The notes: generated from the letters alone by a model not told the origin. A DNA stretch of 64,000 bases from Tenebrio molitor (GCF_963966145.1 NC_091047.1:30194001-30258000), one strand, 5' to 3'. Positions 34,303 to 47,560 are shown, counted from the first letter of the stretch. Translations and numbers: made by a program.

Positions 34303-35761
34303 TGTTACGATTTAAATCGCCACGCGCTTGTAAATCTTCGCGATTTCACTAGAACGTTCTAGAACCCATCGCGACAAAAACGTACACCGACTTCCGCCGA
34401 AAAATCCGCGCAGAAAGGGGGCGAAAGGTATAAATTTGGGAACTAGCGACAAACGGGGGAAGGGAAAGTTCACGGCTGATTTGCAGTGTGGGTAGTGCTC
34501 TAGGGGAGAGTCAAGTCCAAAAAGGAGCCGTTGGAGATGATGCGTCCAGGTACCACCGCCCAAATCGCCAAGCGGATTAGCGATTCCACTACGACAGGTC
34601 TCAGGACTGAACGCTCAGCGAATCAAGTCCACGTCGGGTCCTGCCAGTCAAGGTCGTCTCCGGACTCACCGGAAGGTCCCGGATTTAAACTACAGCCAAG
34701 TCCGGAGCAGTGGTGGCACTTTCTCTTTGTCTAGGCCGTGGCTTTCACACAATTATTTCATATTTTCCACATTGTCGTAATTTTCATATTTACTAAATAT
34801 TTGATGACCGTAAATTGATGCCCTTGCGAGGGGAGAAACTCGCCACCATTGTCTTACCGTAAACTGTAACGTTCAAAATTTAATTGCGTGTCCTAATCAG
34901 TAGTGTTGTACATAGTCCGGGTTGAAATCATTTTATTTTGCTTCAAGGGCGAGACTTTATGCACGGCTTCACCGTTATCACCTGTGAGTGACCTCGTCAG
35001 CTTTGGGTTATCGGCGAGCGATCGCAACGTCTTGTGACGGTTCTTCACTGGGTAAACAAATTTCGCGATTGATAAATTTCAACGACTCCACTTGTTAATC
35101 AGAAAAATCAAAAGCTTGCTGAAGGAAAGGAGGACGAGCCAGAAGTCCTACCCCACACCGTAGGGCGGTGTAATTGTCTAGCTTCCGTAAAAAGGGTGGT
35201 TTTCCTCCCCCTTAATTTTCTCGATGAAATCGTTCAATTTGGAGCAAACGTTCGAATACCGTCAACGAGGTGGAACATCTAAATCGCGCGACCCGGTGAG
35301 GAACCCGGAGTTTCAAGGATTTGCCCGCATTGTGCATGCCGGAACAGGGAAGTCTTGTACATTTTGTTGAGTAGATCAGGTTATATTTTGTTGTGTTTTT
35401 CCATGTCAAAATAAGAAAAGTCAGGTTATTTTGTTGAGTTTGACCAGGTCAGAACAGGGAAGGTCACATTTTGTTAAGTTGTACTAGGTCAGAATTATGC
35501 TAAGTTAGTTTTCATTTTCAAATATTCCTTGTCTTGTACGACACCAACTTGTGAATAAAACCTTTACTCCACGAATTTTTGTGTGTCATTTCCCATACTC
35601 CGAGCAGTTCTCACCATTTGCAGCCTCAGTCGACGATACTCGTGGTTCCCATTGTAAACCGACTCGAAGCCCACGACCTGTTCGCTATACCCCTGAACAG
35701 TTCGGATTTGTTACCGGTAACAGGGTTGCCCAGTTTCGGGAGAGTAATTTATAACGTAACA
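34303..35761. mobile_element. Solo LTR with GTAC target duplication
   Basis: The block starts TGTTACG and ends CGTAACA (7-bp perfect inverted ends, TG...CA). It is flanked by GTAC at 34299-34302 and 35762-35765. It is GC-richer than its surroundings, has a TATA-like tataaat at about 34430 and an aataaa at about 35553, as expected of an LTR promoter and polyadenylation signal. No gag-pol sequence adjoins either side, so it is the product of LTR-LTR recombination. A 4-bp duplication fits Ty3/gypsy-type integration; 1459 bp is long. Frames within it are not protein-like. Confidence 0.82.
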
Positions 35762-35986
35762 GTACCTATTAGATATACAGCAAGACTGATAATAGGTGAG
35801 GATGAGTAGAACTCAAAAAAAAATCTCTAATACAATCCTTTCCGTTTTAGAGATAAAAATAAATTAAATTTTGGTGAAAATTGTCAGTACGCTACTGAAT
35901 TAAAGGTATGTAATTAAAAACGTAATTGGGGTTGTCAAGCAACAATAATAATATTGTTGTATTTGTGTTCATAAAATTGTCGAGTT

Positions 35987-36103
35987 GGCTCTATCCTGGT
36001 TCCTAGGGACGTTTACTGATTGACAAAGTCTGTGACAACCAGGCTGCCAATTCATATGTAATATGTAACTCTCAAAAACTCCCCTACGAACCAGGATCGA
36101 GCC
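35987..36103. mobile_element. Short MITE with GGCTC.ATCCTGGTTC ends
   Basis: GGCTCTATCCTGGTTCCTAG faces GAACCAGGATCGAGCC, giving about 22 bp of inverted match across 117 bp. Confidence 0.6.
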
Positions 36104-36192
36104 TACTTTCTCTTATATACTACTCTAATATGGATTCATTTTTAGGTTAGGGTTTTGGAAGTTTAGTGTTACTGTGAATAATCAAGATTGTA

Positions 36193-36437
36193 CAGTCGCG
36201 AGCAATAAATTTTGGTCGTCAATGTCATTCTTTGACCCAATGAAAAATGCTCCATTGTAAAACGGTCGTAAATATCATAATCTATCATCATATTGTATGA
36301 CATTGATTGTTATTTTTTCTCATTTTTTGACATTTTGTTGACATGGGCATAATCAGGCAGGGAAAATGTTTTAATTTGTGACAATCTAACCAAATTTTGT
36401 AAAGACATTGACCACCCAAATGTATTGCTCGCGACTG
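36193..36437. mobile_element. MITE of the CAGTCGCGAGC family, copy B
   Basis: TA|CAGTCGCGAGCAATAAAT and ...TTGCTCGCGACTG|TA, 245 bp, intact ends. The same family as 10780 and 45661. Confidence 0.9.
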
Positions 36438-36962
36438 TAAATAAAATAAACCAACTATACCGGATGACTTTTAATGATTTAGACAAAATATGTAATAGAA
36501 AATATAAAATTATGATATTTACATTTTACTAAGAGTATTTTTTAACAATAAATCCATTATTTTAAATCGACGTATTGATGTAAACATAAATACGTTTAAA
36601 AACTTAATTTAATTTTTTTACAAATAAAAAATCAACAAAATACAAAATAATTACTGGTAACTGTCAATCCATTAATGAGGCTGATGGTGAACCTCGTTAA
36701 AATTAATTATAATGTACAGACCAATAATTATTATTTAAAACTCCGAGCGAGTTCCGAGGGAAAAGATTTTAATGCTGAATAAATTACACCCACGCCGCCG
36801 TCATCAGGTAATGAGTCGCATGATTATTAATTATTTGATAAATAACACGAAATACACACCACCAAAGTCAGAGACCCGACCAAATAAATTTATGCGAATT
36901 TTGACACACAGAATGGGCTAGAAAGTCATTCAGAAATAAGTGAAAATAGTTATTTGTGTATC

Positions 36963-37063
36963 AAGGCCAAAAAGTGCATCTTTTTTGTCCGAGTCTGGGA
37001 TTTCTAGTCGAGGCGGAGCCGAGTCTTTAAAACAGGCGAGGACAAAAGGCACATTTTGGCCGA
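36963..37063. repeat. Hairpin with loop GTCGAGGCGGAGCCGAG
   Basis: GGCCAAAAAGTGC...TTTGTCC pairs with GGACAAAAGGCACATTTTGGCC. It is a member of the CTCG-loop hairpin class. Confidence 0.7.
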
Positions 37064-37265
37064 AGTGCACATTAAATTTTTTAGGCAACCGCACGAACTA
37101 CAAAGCAAAAGACATCCTTGAAAAAATTACAAATTCATTATAGTATGTAATACATTTCAACTACAATGGTGCAACTAAATACAGTGAAAATGTCTTACTT
37201 GCTTTCTTTTCACAAAAAGCGAAGAAATATAAATCTTCGACTTTATGGTCGACATTTTCAATGTT

Positions 37266-37402
37266 ATACAGGTCTCCAGTTTTTTTCGGAAGCAAGAAGC
37301 AAGTCTTGTTTTGCAGCGCTTACTTCGTTTGCAATGTCCGGCGGCATATCAGTCATCGCTTCGTCAATTTCACTGTCGCTATCGACTCCGTCAACGTTCA
37401 TT
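37266..37402 (-). pseudogene. Short acidic ORF, possibly the start of a Crypton-like recombinase
   Basis: Minus-strand ATG at 37402 opens MNVDGVDSDSEIDEAMTDMP, continues through PDIANEVSAAKQDLLLASEK and stops soon after. Short acidic starts followed by ...LPP..V..A...LLP-like motifs occur in insect tyrosine-recombinase (Crypton) proteins. The resemblance is weak and from memory. It lies beside the hairpin at 36963, between vaguely inverted flanks (37062 and 37660). Confidence 0.25.
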
Positions 37403-39841
37403 TTCTTACTTTTTCGCCAAATAACCACTACCAGAAGTAAACAATTTGGTTAGGTAAATTTAACTGTCAAATAATCGTTGATTTTCAGTCGGTTTAGTCG
37501 ATTTTGTCGGTTTCGTTGTTAACTTACTAAATAGACCAACAGATGGCGCCACGGTCCATGCCTTAAAAAGTGCGTCCGAAAAAGAGTTACTTCTTGTCCG
37601 CATGGGAGTACGTAAAATTACCTTTTTCATTAAGGATGCCTAAAAATTAATTTATTGCACATCTTTAATTAAAAATATGTAATACTGTTCAAAAGAAAAA
37701 AGAAAGGGAAGGGGCAGATAAAGGAAATAATGAATGGTGATATCTAATAATAAATAAGTTTTATAGAGGTTTCAAATATCTGAATTGCTGTATTATAATA
37801 AACAGGATATAAAAAATTATATAAATATTTTTGTGAGAAAAAAGATCTGTCAAGAGAAAGAAAGGCAGATAATTTGAATAATGATCTGATGTGAATTTTT
37901 TAATGGAACGGATAATCCTGAAAATGTATCCACCTGACGAGTTCAGTAAACAAAAATAAACATATCATATTATGCGATCCATTTCAACACATCCTGTCAG
38001 CCAGTTTCAGGAAGTTATACAAAATGTCAGGTAAACACCGATCGAGTGAAGTTGGACCTTTCATATCATCATGCCGGAAACAGTAGGTACCATTTTTAAA
38101 TCAAACGATTCCAACTAAACACAACTTTGTGAAATCGACCTGGTTTAATATTGATTGTAAATGACGAGCAGTATTTCGTTATTTGCGTAAATACCAGAGG
38201 CAACGCTAATTAATGAAAATTTGATCAATCGTTATGAAAGCGTCACTGCACCTGCAATCGATGCGCCGAATAGAACAGTAATTTGGCTTTACAAATTTAC
38301 TTGTACTTTTCGTCATTTGAAAATATGAATTCTTATCCTCCTTTGTTGAACATCGGCCTATTATGTGGTCAATCACCCGTTTCTGTACAGACGCCGACGC
38401 CAGGAAGTCAGTCTGGGTCTTCACCAGACTCCGGAAATTTCGCCAACATTTAATGTTCCAATTCAAGGAAACGGAGGTCTCTGACATTGCGAACAATAAT
38501 AAAGCAGAGATTCATAATACGAAGCATCGTAAAGATAATTCGGTTGCGTAAGTGAAAGATTCAGGCTCTGCAAAATTTAATTTAGACATATAATGGATTT
38601 CTAAAGTCAACATGTCGGTGATGAATCCGTTAAAATTATCATTCTTAATGAAAATTAATTGCATATTCAACAGCTTCCGAAGATGTTAATAACAATAATT
38701 CATTTAAGCGGAGGAAATTAATAAAACGTTTTTACTTAGCCGTATAACAAATTTATTAAAATATTCTACCAACCAGAAAGGGAAATGTTATAAAATAAAG
38801 TTGCCAACGGGCTATAATACTCGTACTTAGTGGTATCGGGTTTGTGATAGGTGTTCAAGAACTCCTTCAACTGAAGTCACTTGTGTCTTTCTGAACGCCT
38901 GGCTGTTTAAAACACAGTCCACGTAAAGTTAAGGTTTTGTCCATATTCGTAAGTTTAATTTTAGGTTGTGTAGGTTAAATAAGGACCAGTGATTTTTAGA
39001 CTAGAGTCAACTCCAAACGTGTCAGTTTTTGAACAGCCCCTATAACACAGTATCACCAGCAAATAATATACAAATATCTAAAAAAGAGTCGAGTACAGTT
39101 TCCTGTTTTACAACTGCTTTATTTGTATTGCCCTTCAGTCCTAGACAGTGTTATTCATCGTAAAGTTATGCAACACAAAATACAGTTTAAAACAGCGCAT
39201 AGATTTAATTTTACATAACTTATAATTTATAATCCATGATGGCATCATTGTCAATCATTTTAGAGTCTGACAAATGATGAAAAAACAGACATGAATTCTG
39301 ATCCTTGGTGAGTGCCGTAAAAATGCAGTTCAAGCTACACATGTTTACTCTCAAAGATACTCAAATAGGCCTATTTCTAAAAGTTTTTGTCTAACGTGGA
39401 TTTCTTCCAATATTTCTTCTTATAACCTTACATAGAGAACAAATTTGACTTGTAAATGAAACTACTTTGATTCCTTATTTGTAAAACATGGGATCTAACA
39501 ATGTGAGCTTTTGGTATTTTGTGTTGCATAACATTAAATTTTCGCAGGAACTCTACGGTATGTTCTTTTTATGATTTGGTCTATTTGTTATTTCAAAAGT
39601 ACTCTTAGTATCAAGGAACGCTTCCACGTCTATCAGGTTATTTTTCCAACTAGTGAATTATATAATTATCACATGGCCACATTTTTTCCCAAATTCCAGA
39701 CTGCTTATTTGCCGATGACTTAAGAGCCAAAATTAGACATTAATTTAACAAATTGGAATAACTTATTACTCATTAACACTCATTTAACCCGAGAAAATTA
39801 TATCCAAAAAACATTTGTGAAATTTGCTTTGTTTGGATGTA

Positions 39842-40077
39842 CAGGGTCTTTATAAATGATTGTCCCATCGCAGTTGGCGTTGAAAACTCACACAAAATTT
39901 GGATGTGCCGGCAGCCTCGCAACGTTAGACAAACTAACTATAGTAGACAGATTTCCACTACCGCCGGCAGCGCCACCTATCGGCGATACTAGTCTCACTC
40001 ATATTATGAGGCTTACGGCACATTCAACTATGCCACCAACGCCTACTGCGATGGGACAATAATTTATGATGACCCTG
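39842..40077. mobile_element. MITE of the CAGGGTC.TTATAAATGATTG family, copy 1
   Basis: TA|CAGGGTCTTTATAAATGATT and ...TTTATGATGACCCTG|TA. The interior tatcggcgatactagtctca is identical in copy 2 (43313-43526). Confidence 0.87.
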
Positions 40078-40429
40078 TATCACAATCATAAAATTTTATG
40101 ATTTTACCAATTGTGAGTAAAATACTAATTATATCAGAAACTTGATTACGTGGCAAATACCTAGCTCAACTTGAGTCTTAGGCTACGGTCTTATTATCTG
40201 ACTAGTTTTCACTGAAATGGCGCATAGCTTTCGAATAGTGGCTTTTACTTTCACAATTTCACATAACAAATATTTACTCCTTATTCAGAATCATGTCATG
40301 AGCATAACTCTTGTATGAATATGAAACGAGCAATAAAAAAACAATTAATATGTTGAGCCGATTCATCGGGTTATCCCTGAAGTAATATTTTCCTAAAATT
40401 ACTGTTATTCAAGGAATGGTGATACTAAA

Positions 40430-42050
40430 CATCTCACGTGCAATAAAAAATTGGACAGTTATTTTATCTTCACAAAAAGTTTGGAATAATGGAAATATTT
40501 TCTTGCTCGTTGAGTTTTTCGCAAAAACAAAAACCTCTTAATTTTTTTGCCGACATGGATACACTGTTAAATTCACATCTATGCGCACGTGTCACGTATT
40601 ACCATTGATGGTTCCCGAGATATCGATTTTTGAAAGTGAAAACAGAGTGGCAGTAAAATTCTCCTATAGGTATCACTGAAATGTCTACAAAAAATAAATA
40701 AAGTCTTTGTTGTTTTAGTTTATTGATATCAGTAGTAGTTATATTATTCAATGATCGGATAATGATGGCTATTACTCGTGGCGTAATTCATCCAAACGAG
40801 TAATAGCCATTATCCGCGAAATTGATAAATAAGTTTCATTATTAGACAAACTGAAACGGACGCTTGATACTGACGTTTGCAAAATTATTACTTCGCGTAC
40901 TTGATACCATTGCATTCATGCAATGAATTCTGTTATCCAATGAAAAATATTTTAATATACAGGTGTCCCCAAAAAAGAAGACGAGTCCATAACTCCGTTA
41001 TTTATCGGAAGATTTTAATTATCTGTACACCAAATCAAATCGTTGTTAGTAGGCTATAAAACAGCTTAATAAATTCACGTATAGCTCCAAGGGCTTCAAG
41101 ACTAAACTGTCAAAACATTTTTTTTCAAATGGGATTACATACTTTTTTTAGTAATTCTGATTGCTCATACGTGTTGAATCTGATTGTTTCCATGATCATA
41201 AAATAGATATCATTATCTATCTGCATCACAATTTTCCATAACTGTTAAAATCAATGAAACAATAACTTCTACAAAATTAGCATCGCAACACGGAACTCAC
41301 GAAAACAGTTTTTCAGAACAAAACGTGGATCAACAAAATTCCAAACAAAAGAGGTTATGTTAGGCGTTGTGTATTTGTGATTGGTTTAGCTGATTTTAAT
41401 TTAATCAGTAATACCAACACAAATCATTTAGCATGAATTTTCCAAGAAGTTTACCCCAAGCAATTTCACGTTTGGTTTTCGTCAATTGAAATCTAAATAA
41501 AATGTTAAAAATTTAAATAAGTCAAAAATAAGACAAGCTTTAGTTATTAATATTCGGAAAGTATTTTAAAAACAGATTAAAAAAAAAACTTTCAAAAAAC
41601 ACATTTGGCGCCTTCTATCGACAAACACGTAAAACATTACATTTTACTCACAAGTGGGTAAAAATGTTTTTCTCACTAGTGATTAAATTGCCGTCTTTGC
41701 TCACTATTTTCAGTGAGCAAAGACCACTGAAATTCAACGATCATGGAAAAAATATTTTCTTCAGAATAAATATCGAAATTCACGCATGATTATTTCCTTG
41801 TTAAATATTTTTTTGTGAATATGTTGGTGCAAAATTAAAATTCCACTACCATCCTGTTTTCACCTTTAAAAATCGATATCCTAGGAAATATCTGTCCAAA
41901 GGTCGTATATGGTAGATGGTCATAAATCAGATCTATCAAAATCTATAAATAAAATTATTGGAAAATTTTTCTTCTAAAAAAATTAAGTTGACCCGTCTGA
42001 GTTCTTTTCGATAAGCTCAACGAGAAGGAAAACTCTTGGCACGTACTGTA
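40430..42050. mobile_element. Large degenerate foldback, about 1.6 kb
   Basis: Left arm (40502-40665: ctcgttgag, atatcgatttttgaaagtga) and right arm (41832-42035, inverse) are diverged inverted copies about 200 bp long. The right end reads CAGTACGTGCCAAGAG next to TA, mariner-like. The loop holds the repeat at 40757 and the hairpin at 41695-41724 (tctttgctcac...gtgagcaaaga). Boundaries are approximate. Confidence 0.6.
40757..40960. repeat. Dispersed repeat opening with a hairpin, copy 1
   Basis: GGATAAT..GGCTATTACTCGT / ACGAGTAATAGCCATTATCC hairpin, then aaattgataa.taagt.tcattatta, shared with 46296-46480. Confidence 0.65.
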
Positions 42051-43312
42051 TATCGCACAATGATCGCCTGAAACCGACTGTAGTTTCGATGATGAAAAGT
42101 CAACAAACATTATTCTGTCACATTGTTTCAAAATTCATTAAAAGAGTCAAACCTCGACGCCATTTAAAATGTAAGTCCTGATAGTCCAAAACAATCTTCT
42201 GCTGTCACAAAACAGATTCTTAAACTAGCAAATTATCAACAAAAAACAGTCACCACGAAACCACAGTGAAACGGATTTAAACAACCCCTTTCATTGCTCG
42301 CCTCATTCATCAGTCGGTCCGCATTTATGCGCTATATTTCCACTGATGCATTCCCTACGTGCACCCCTCGAGTTTGCAAGCGACTCTGTGCATTCTCATT
42401 CTCATTAAAACGCTTCCTTTTCGGGTTTGTCTCGCAGCAGTGGAACACGATAATTTTAGAGTCCGGTAGTAAACAAATGGCTCCATTCATAAAACCTCGG
42501 CGATCCTTGAAGGAATCCGACCGGGAATACGTGGGCGCGACCACTTGTTGTCTGCCTAACCCCGACCGGGTTCCGATCATCCCGCATCGATCCCGCCGGC
42601 TCCCGAAATTGGAAATTGCCGTTCGTAATTAATGACGGGGGAGAGGGACGACGTTGACGACGACGACCACTTGCTGGATCCTGCCACGCGCTACCTTCTT
42701 CCCCTCAGACGGTCGCCCACGCAAAAGTGAGTCTTTCCTACCAGCCGCAGGTGCCCGATATCGATCCCCCCAGCCGCTCCTCTTCACGGCAGTGGTGGTT
42801 CATTGTACATCTGCAGCGCGTGGAACTACAGCGGTCACCTGTGACCCGGCGTCGTGACGTTGAAAGCGTCAGGGTGCATTCACATCCGACGCTCCCCGAA
42901 GGGGGGCAATTGCTCGATGTGTCAGATCTAGTTGCGTCATGAATGCGCTTTCATTCACTATCTGTCGGGAGGGGAAATACATATATCGAAAATGACGGAA
43001 TTTTGACGTCCTGCGGTAAATTAATGGTAAAAGACTTAAACAAACAAACTGAAATTGAAAAATCCCACACACTTGCTATATTTGACCCGATTATTTATAG
43101 AATACCACAAAACACTTTCTATATTCTTAATTTTTCTATTTTCTCCGTTATTGTTTTGTATTTACAATAATTTCAAATTAAATTTTGACAATTCGAAAAG
43201 CTTCTACATTATTAGTGCAAGCAAGAATAACACAATCTTTCCCTCTAATATTTTCCAAAATATGATGATAATAAAGCCATGAGTTAAAAAAATAAAAATA
43301 ATCTAATATGTA

Positions 43313-43526
43313 CAGGATAATTATAAATATTGTCCCACCGCAGTTGGCGTTGAAAAGCTACACAAATTTTGGATGTGCCGCCAGGCTCGCAGATTTTTAC
43401 TACCGCCAGTATCGCTACCTATCGGCGATACTAGTCTCACTCATGTTATGACTTATGAGGCTTGCGGCACATTCAACTACCTCACCAACGCCAACTACGA
43501 TGGGACAATCATTTATAATAACCCTG
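43313..43526. mobile_element. MITE of the CAGGGTC.TTATAAATGATTG family, copy 2
   Basis: TA|CAGGATAATTATAAATATTG and ...CATTTATAATAACCCTG|TA. The same GC-rich interior as copy 1, with small indels. Confidence 0.87.
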
Positions 43527-44086
43527 TACTATTGTTAATATTGTTATACATGTGAACTTGAATCTTAAAAAATACCTCTTTATTAACAAAATGAATAATA
43601 AAACATCAACAATAATTGTTACCTACTTTATAGAATGATTGTTCGTTTTTCTTATACAGAAATCGTAATTTGACTTTTATTGAGCTAATGGCGCTGTAAA
43701 TTTTCAACAATCAGAACAAATCTCTTTCTTTTTGGACCTCTTAGATATGTAGGACACAAGTAACATTGATCTATGCTAGACTCTTCAGCTGGAGTTTGTG
43801 CTTGTTAATATTCGATTTGCTGTTCTGTTTGACTTACTCGTATTGCCTGAAATTTTTCTATTTTTATGGGAACAATATCAAAAATGTAATTTCGAACGTG
43901 GTTTTTATTTCATTGCTTTTGTATTGAGTATCTTCTCATTAGGTGTTTTCTAACGAATGCTTAAAAGACGCAACAAAGAAAAAATCTTCTAATGCGTTTT
44001 GTTTTTGGTTACGTATGGACTACAATAATGTACTCCAAGTCAATTCCTATTCTTTTGTAATTTCTTCCGATTTTTTTACAGACTAA

Positions 44087-44223
44087 GGGCCGGTTACACC
44101 AACGCCAGTTAAAGTTAACTGTAGGTTAAAATGCTTCGTTACTTTAGTTACCTATTGTTATAACAACGTTTTCGTATATTTTAATCTGTGGTTAGATTTA
44201 ACTCACGTTGGTGCAACCGGCCC
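44087..44223. mobile_element. Tourist-like MITE with TAA duplication
   Basis: TAA|GGGCCGGTTACACCAACG ... CGTTGGTGCAACCGGCCC|TAA. The 3-bp TAA and G-N5-GTT start are PIF/Harbinger hallmarks. 137 bp. Confidence 0.85.
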
Positions 44224-44984
44224 TAAGAGAAGGGTCCTATTTCGCGGGTCTTTATAAACAATAAGAAATATTTATGCACGATTATAATATAATTTGACAA
44301 TTATGCACACATTTTCTTGACATAAACGTCTCTTTATGGCCCACGGACCACTGATGCCCATGGGCCATAAAGATATGTGAAATAAAAGTCAAAAGTCTTT
44401 TGGGTGAAATTCCGAAAAAAATTGCCACTTACCTTAAACTATCTAATCCCGAAGTATATACTGGGCACTCATTTCTGCCACTTTCTCAACCTCGTTAATT
44501 ATTTCGTTAATGAATTTATAACCGAAAATTGCAACTGGCAAAATGGCTACCGTTGTTTTCAGTGTTCTTAAAGTTACCCGCTAAACTAAAAATTTGACGA
44601 GAGCAACTTGGCGATGCGGACATCCGTGATATGGGCAGACATTTATTTAATAATTTTTGTTAAATGTTGAGATTTTAGGGCTTAAGCGTGCAGTACGGGC
44701 GTAAACTGGCTTTAATGGCCTTCTTACGCCCTTAATACATAAATAACTGTTACAGTTTATTAGTTTAAGTTTATTGGGTCACTCAACAAGGGTTTTATTG
44801 TGGAAATAATTAGGGGCAAGCTGGAATAAGTTTCATTCCATTTATGAGTATTTGATCTTCTAAAAAAATATACCAATTTTGCACGGTCTAGGGGCCCCGA
44901 GCTTGGCCGCCATATTGAAAAAACCACATGAAAAAAGACATTTTTATGAATATTTTAATAGTGTATTATGTAACAAGATTTATA

Positions 44985-45090
44985 AACGGCACTTTAGACA
45001 CGCGTTTTATGTTAGGCACGAGCGAAGCGTAGCGGAGCGAGTGTTTAATAAACAAGTGTCTAGAGAAGTTTATAAACGAGTTGAATACTA
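44985..45090. repeat. Hairpin with GAGCGAAGCGTAGCGGAGCG loop
   Basis: TTTATAAACGGCAC..TAGACAC pairs with GTGTCTA...GTTTATAAAC. The loop is ggcacgagcgaagcgtagcg followed by gagcgagtg. An open frame crosses it but is repeat-derived. Confidence 0.7.
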
Positions 45091-45660
45091 TACTTTTTCA
45101 ACGACCAAATTAACAAATGGAACACACAAACGAAACAAGCAACTTTTTTATTAAACGTTAATTTAAACATCCAAACTAAATGAACATACCAAATAGGAAT
45201 ATATATATATTTTTCAGGATACAAACTGTTGGTGGCTTCAGGTCCATATTTGAAAAATACAACGAATTATTCCACTGCAATGACGTTTTCTTTCACGCCG
45301 GATGCGAAACTGATAAACGTCAAAATACCAACTTGATCTAGAGCTAAATATGTCCAAAAAATTCAAGCCGTGTTTAAAGAAACTTCGAGCGTTTTTAATA
45401 TCCCGAAAACGCCCGAATGGACACCAAGTTGTGACTAATGAACAATCGTTTTTAAAGTGACGTTTTATACACTATTTATCAGTGCAAAATGTGACACTTT
45501 AGAGAAGGAAGTAGAAAAATACATATTTCGGTTTGGGAGCAAAATCTCGAGTTACCCAGAGTATAGAAACACTTTATTTATATCTCATTTAATTTATCGA
45601 ACAATAAGGATATCTACATATTTCCTGAGTTAAGCTGAAAAACTCAGAAACACGTATGTA

Positions 45661-45889
45661 CAGTCGCGAGTAATAAATTTTGGTCGTCAAGGTCATTCTT
45701 TGACGCAATCGAAAATGTAAAACAGTCGTAAACGTCATAACCTCTCATCATGTTGTATGTCATTTTTATTTCAATTTTTTGACACTTTGTTGACGGGGGC
45801 ATAATCGGGCAGGGAATTTTTTTAAATTTGTGACAATCTAACCAAATTTTGAAATGACATTGACGACCAAAATTTATTGCTCGCGACAG
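45661..45889. mobile_element. MITE of the CAGTCGCGAGC family, copy C
   Basis: TA|CAGTCGCGAGTAATAAAT and ...TTGCTCGCGACAG|TA, 229 bp. Confidence 0.88.
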
Positions 45890-46295
45890 TACAATTATAC
45901 GATTCTGCAAAGAATCGCAATATATTTTGTTCTAAAACTTTAATATCCATCGATCATTCTTGTAATTCACGTAACTATTCGAAATTTTCATGATTAACAA
46001 TTGTGGAAAAAACTTACCACATTTTGTCCTTTTTCCAAAATGAAAAAATTACATTTTTTGGCTCTGTTTACATTAAAAAAATTAGATGTAATATAACTGC
46101 ATTTTTTTTACAACTCATAGTAGTAACTGATTGCTTACTTACAAATAACAAGTTGCAGTTACTTTGTGTGAACAATACTTAGTATACTGGGTGCCCCAAA
46201 ATTGTCGAAACAACTCAGTTTAGCAATGTCAACAAATGTTGGAAAATAATGAGAAAAACAATTACAAAATTCTAATAGATGATTTTGTATCAAGA

Positions 46296-46480
46296 GCCGA
46301 CGGCGAGTGACGTAATTCATCCGAGTAAGTAATAGCCATTACCCGCGAGCAGAATACTATACTTTTTCTACGACTACGAACAAATTGATAAGTAAGTCTC
46401 ATTATTAAACAAACTGAAAGAGACGTTTTACAATTATTACTGTGCATACCATTGCATTAAAATTTGCTATTGGATTTCAT
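46296..46480. repeat. Dispersed repeat, copy 2
   Basis: Shares gacgtaattcatcc, taatagccatta and cattattaaacaaactgaaa with 40757-40960. It carries about 40 extra bp (actatactttttctacgac). Confidence 0.6.
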
Positions 46481-46771
46481 AAACTAGTTGCTATGATATA
46501 TACCTGCTGTGAGTTTATTTTCATTATTCAACAGGCCCACGGGCTGTTATCTAATAAAAAACACTTTAATAATTACAGTATTATACAATAAGAGTAGAAA
46601 AAAGTATAGAAATCACTATTCTGAGATTTCATGTACGAGTATCTAACTTATTTCCCGGCGCATCCACCATTTTTGTGTTTTATTGACTGGTAGTATTCTT
46701 TGATTTATCATTTGAGCTAGCTAGGAGACTTATGATATTCTATTATTCCTACCGAAACAAAATCTATAATA

Positions 46772-47392
46772 GTATATTAAAGAATGAGTTTTCTAAGGGT
46801 TGATTTGGCGCACGAGTCCCAAGTGTACAAAACGAGACGTAGGGCAGTTTCTAGGGGACGAGTGTGCCAATGCCCTTATAAAACGAGTTTTTTATGTTAT
46901 TTTTTTGTTCGACACTGTCAGAATTTGAGAATTTTCTCCTATGTGAACGGATTTTGATAAATGTCACAACTTGTCAAAACGAAACGGCAAGCTAATTTTA
47001 AAGGTTTTAAGCGATTTGGAGCCTTTAAGGGGCTCGTCGAACAAAAAAAACGTTGTATTCAACTCGTTCGTGTGTAAATTGGGCCTTTTTTGGCACTCGT
47101 GGGCCTTTAAAACGCTCGTTTCACTCACGTTTTAAAATGGCCCACGCGTACCACCGTGCCAACGGATGCAACTACATTTGCAACAGATGTTAAAAAGTAG
47201 AGTTTGAACATTAATATCGGAAGTTTTTTGGTGTAAATGACAATAATACACTGAAATATCGATAAAAAATTTCTTAGAGATCTATTAAAGCACTCGTGGT
47301 TTAATAGATCTCTAAGCTATAGCCATATAAACGACTCCAAATTGAATACAATAATAGACCTATTAGAGACGCAAATTCTAAAAAAAAAAACA
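46772..47392 (+). repeat. Dispersed repeat, longer copy of 4448-4850
   Basis: Inverted relative to the first copy and longer by about 200 bp in the middle (46900-47120), where cctttaaggggctcgtcg and gggcctttaaaacgctcg occur. It includes the perfect short hairpin agagatctattaaa..tttaatagatctct at about 47276-47313. Confidence 0.65.
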
Positions 47393-47560
47393 ATATTTGC
47401 CTTCTTTATGGCTTAAGAGACAATGAAATTCTAGGTTCCAAAATGTATAATAAAATTCATCAGCTTGGAGATTACATATTTCAAAGACATTTGTTCTGAT
47501 GTTAGGTAATTAATTACACACCGCACAACAATTATCGAATGACTTTGTTTCTTAAGTATA

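Noticed and set aside
34312..34734. Frames of 67-83 codons in the GC-rich block at 34.3-34.7 kb as a gene
   Set aside because: The block lies within an LTR bounded by TGTTACG/CGTAACA and GTAC duplications; the frames have no protein character.
46190..46230. MITE end tactgggtgccccaaaatt, similar to taccgggtgccccaaaatt at 1009
   Set aside because: Both are single ends with no inverted partner nearby; too little to define an element.
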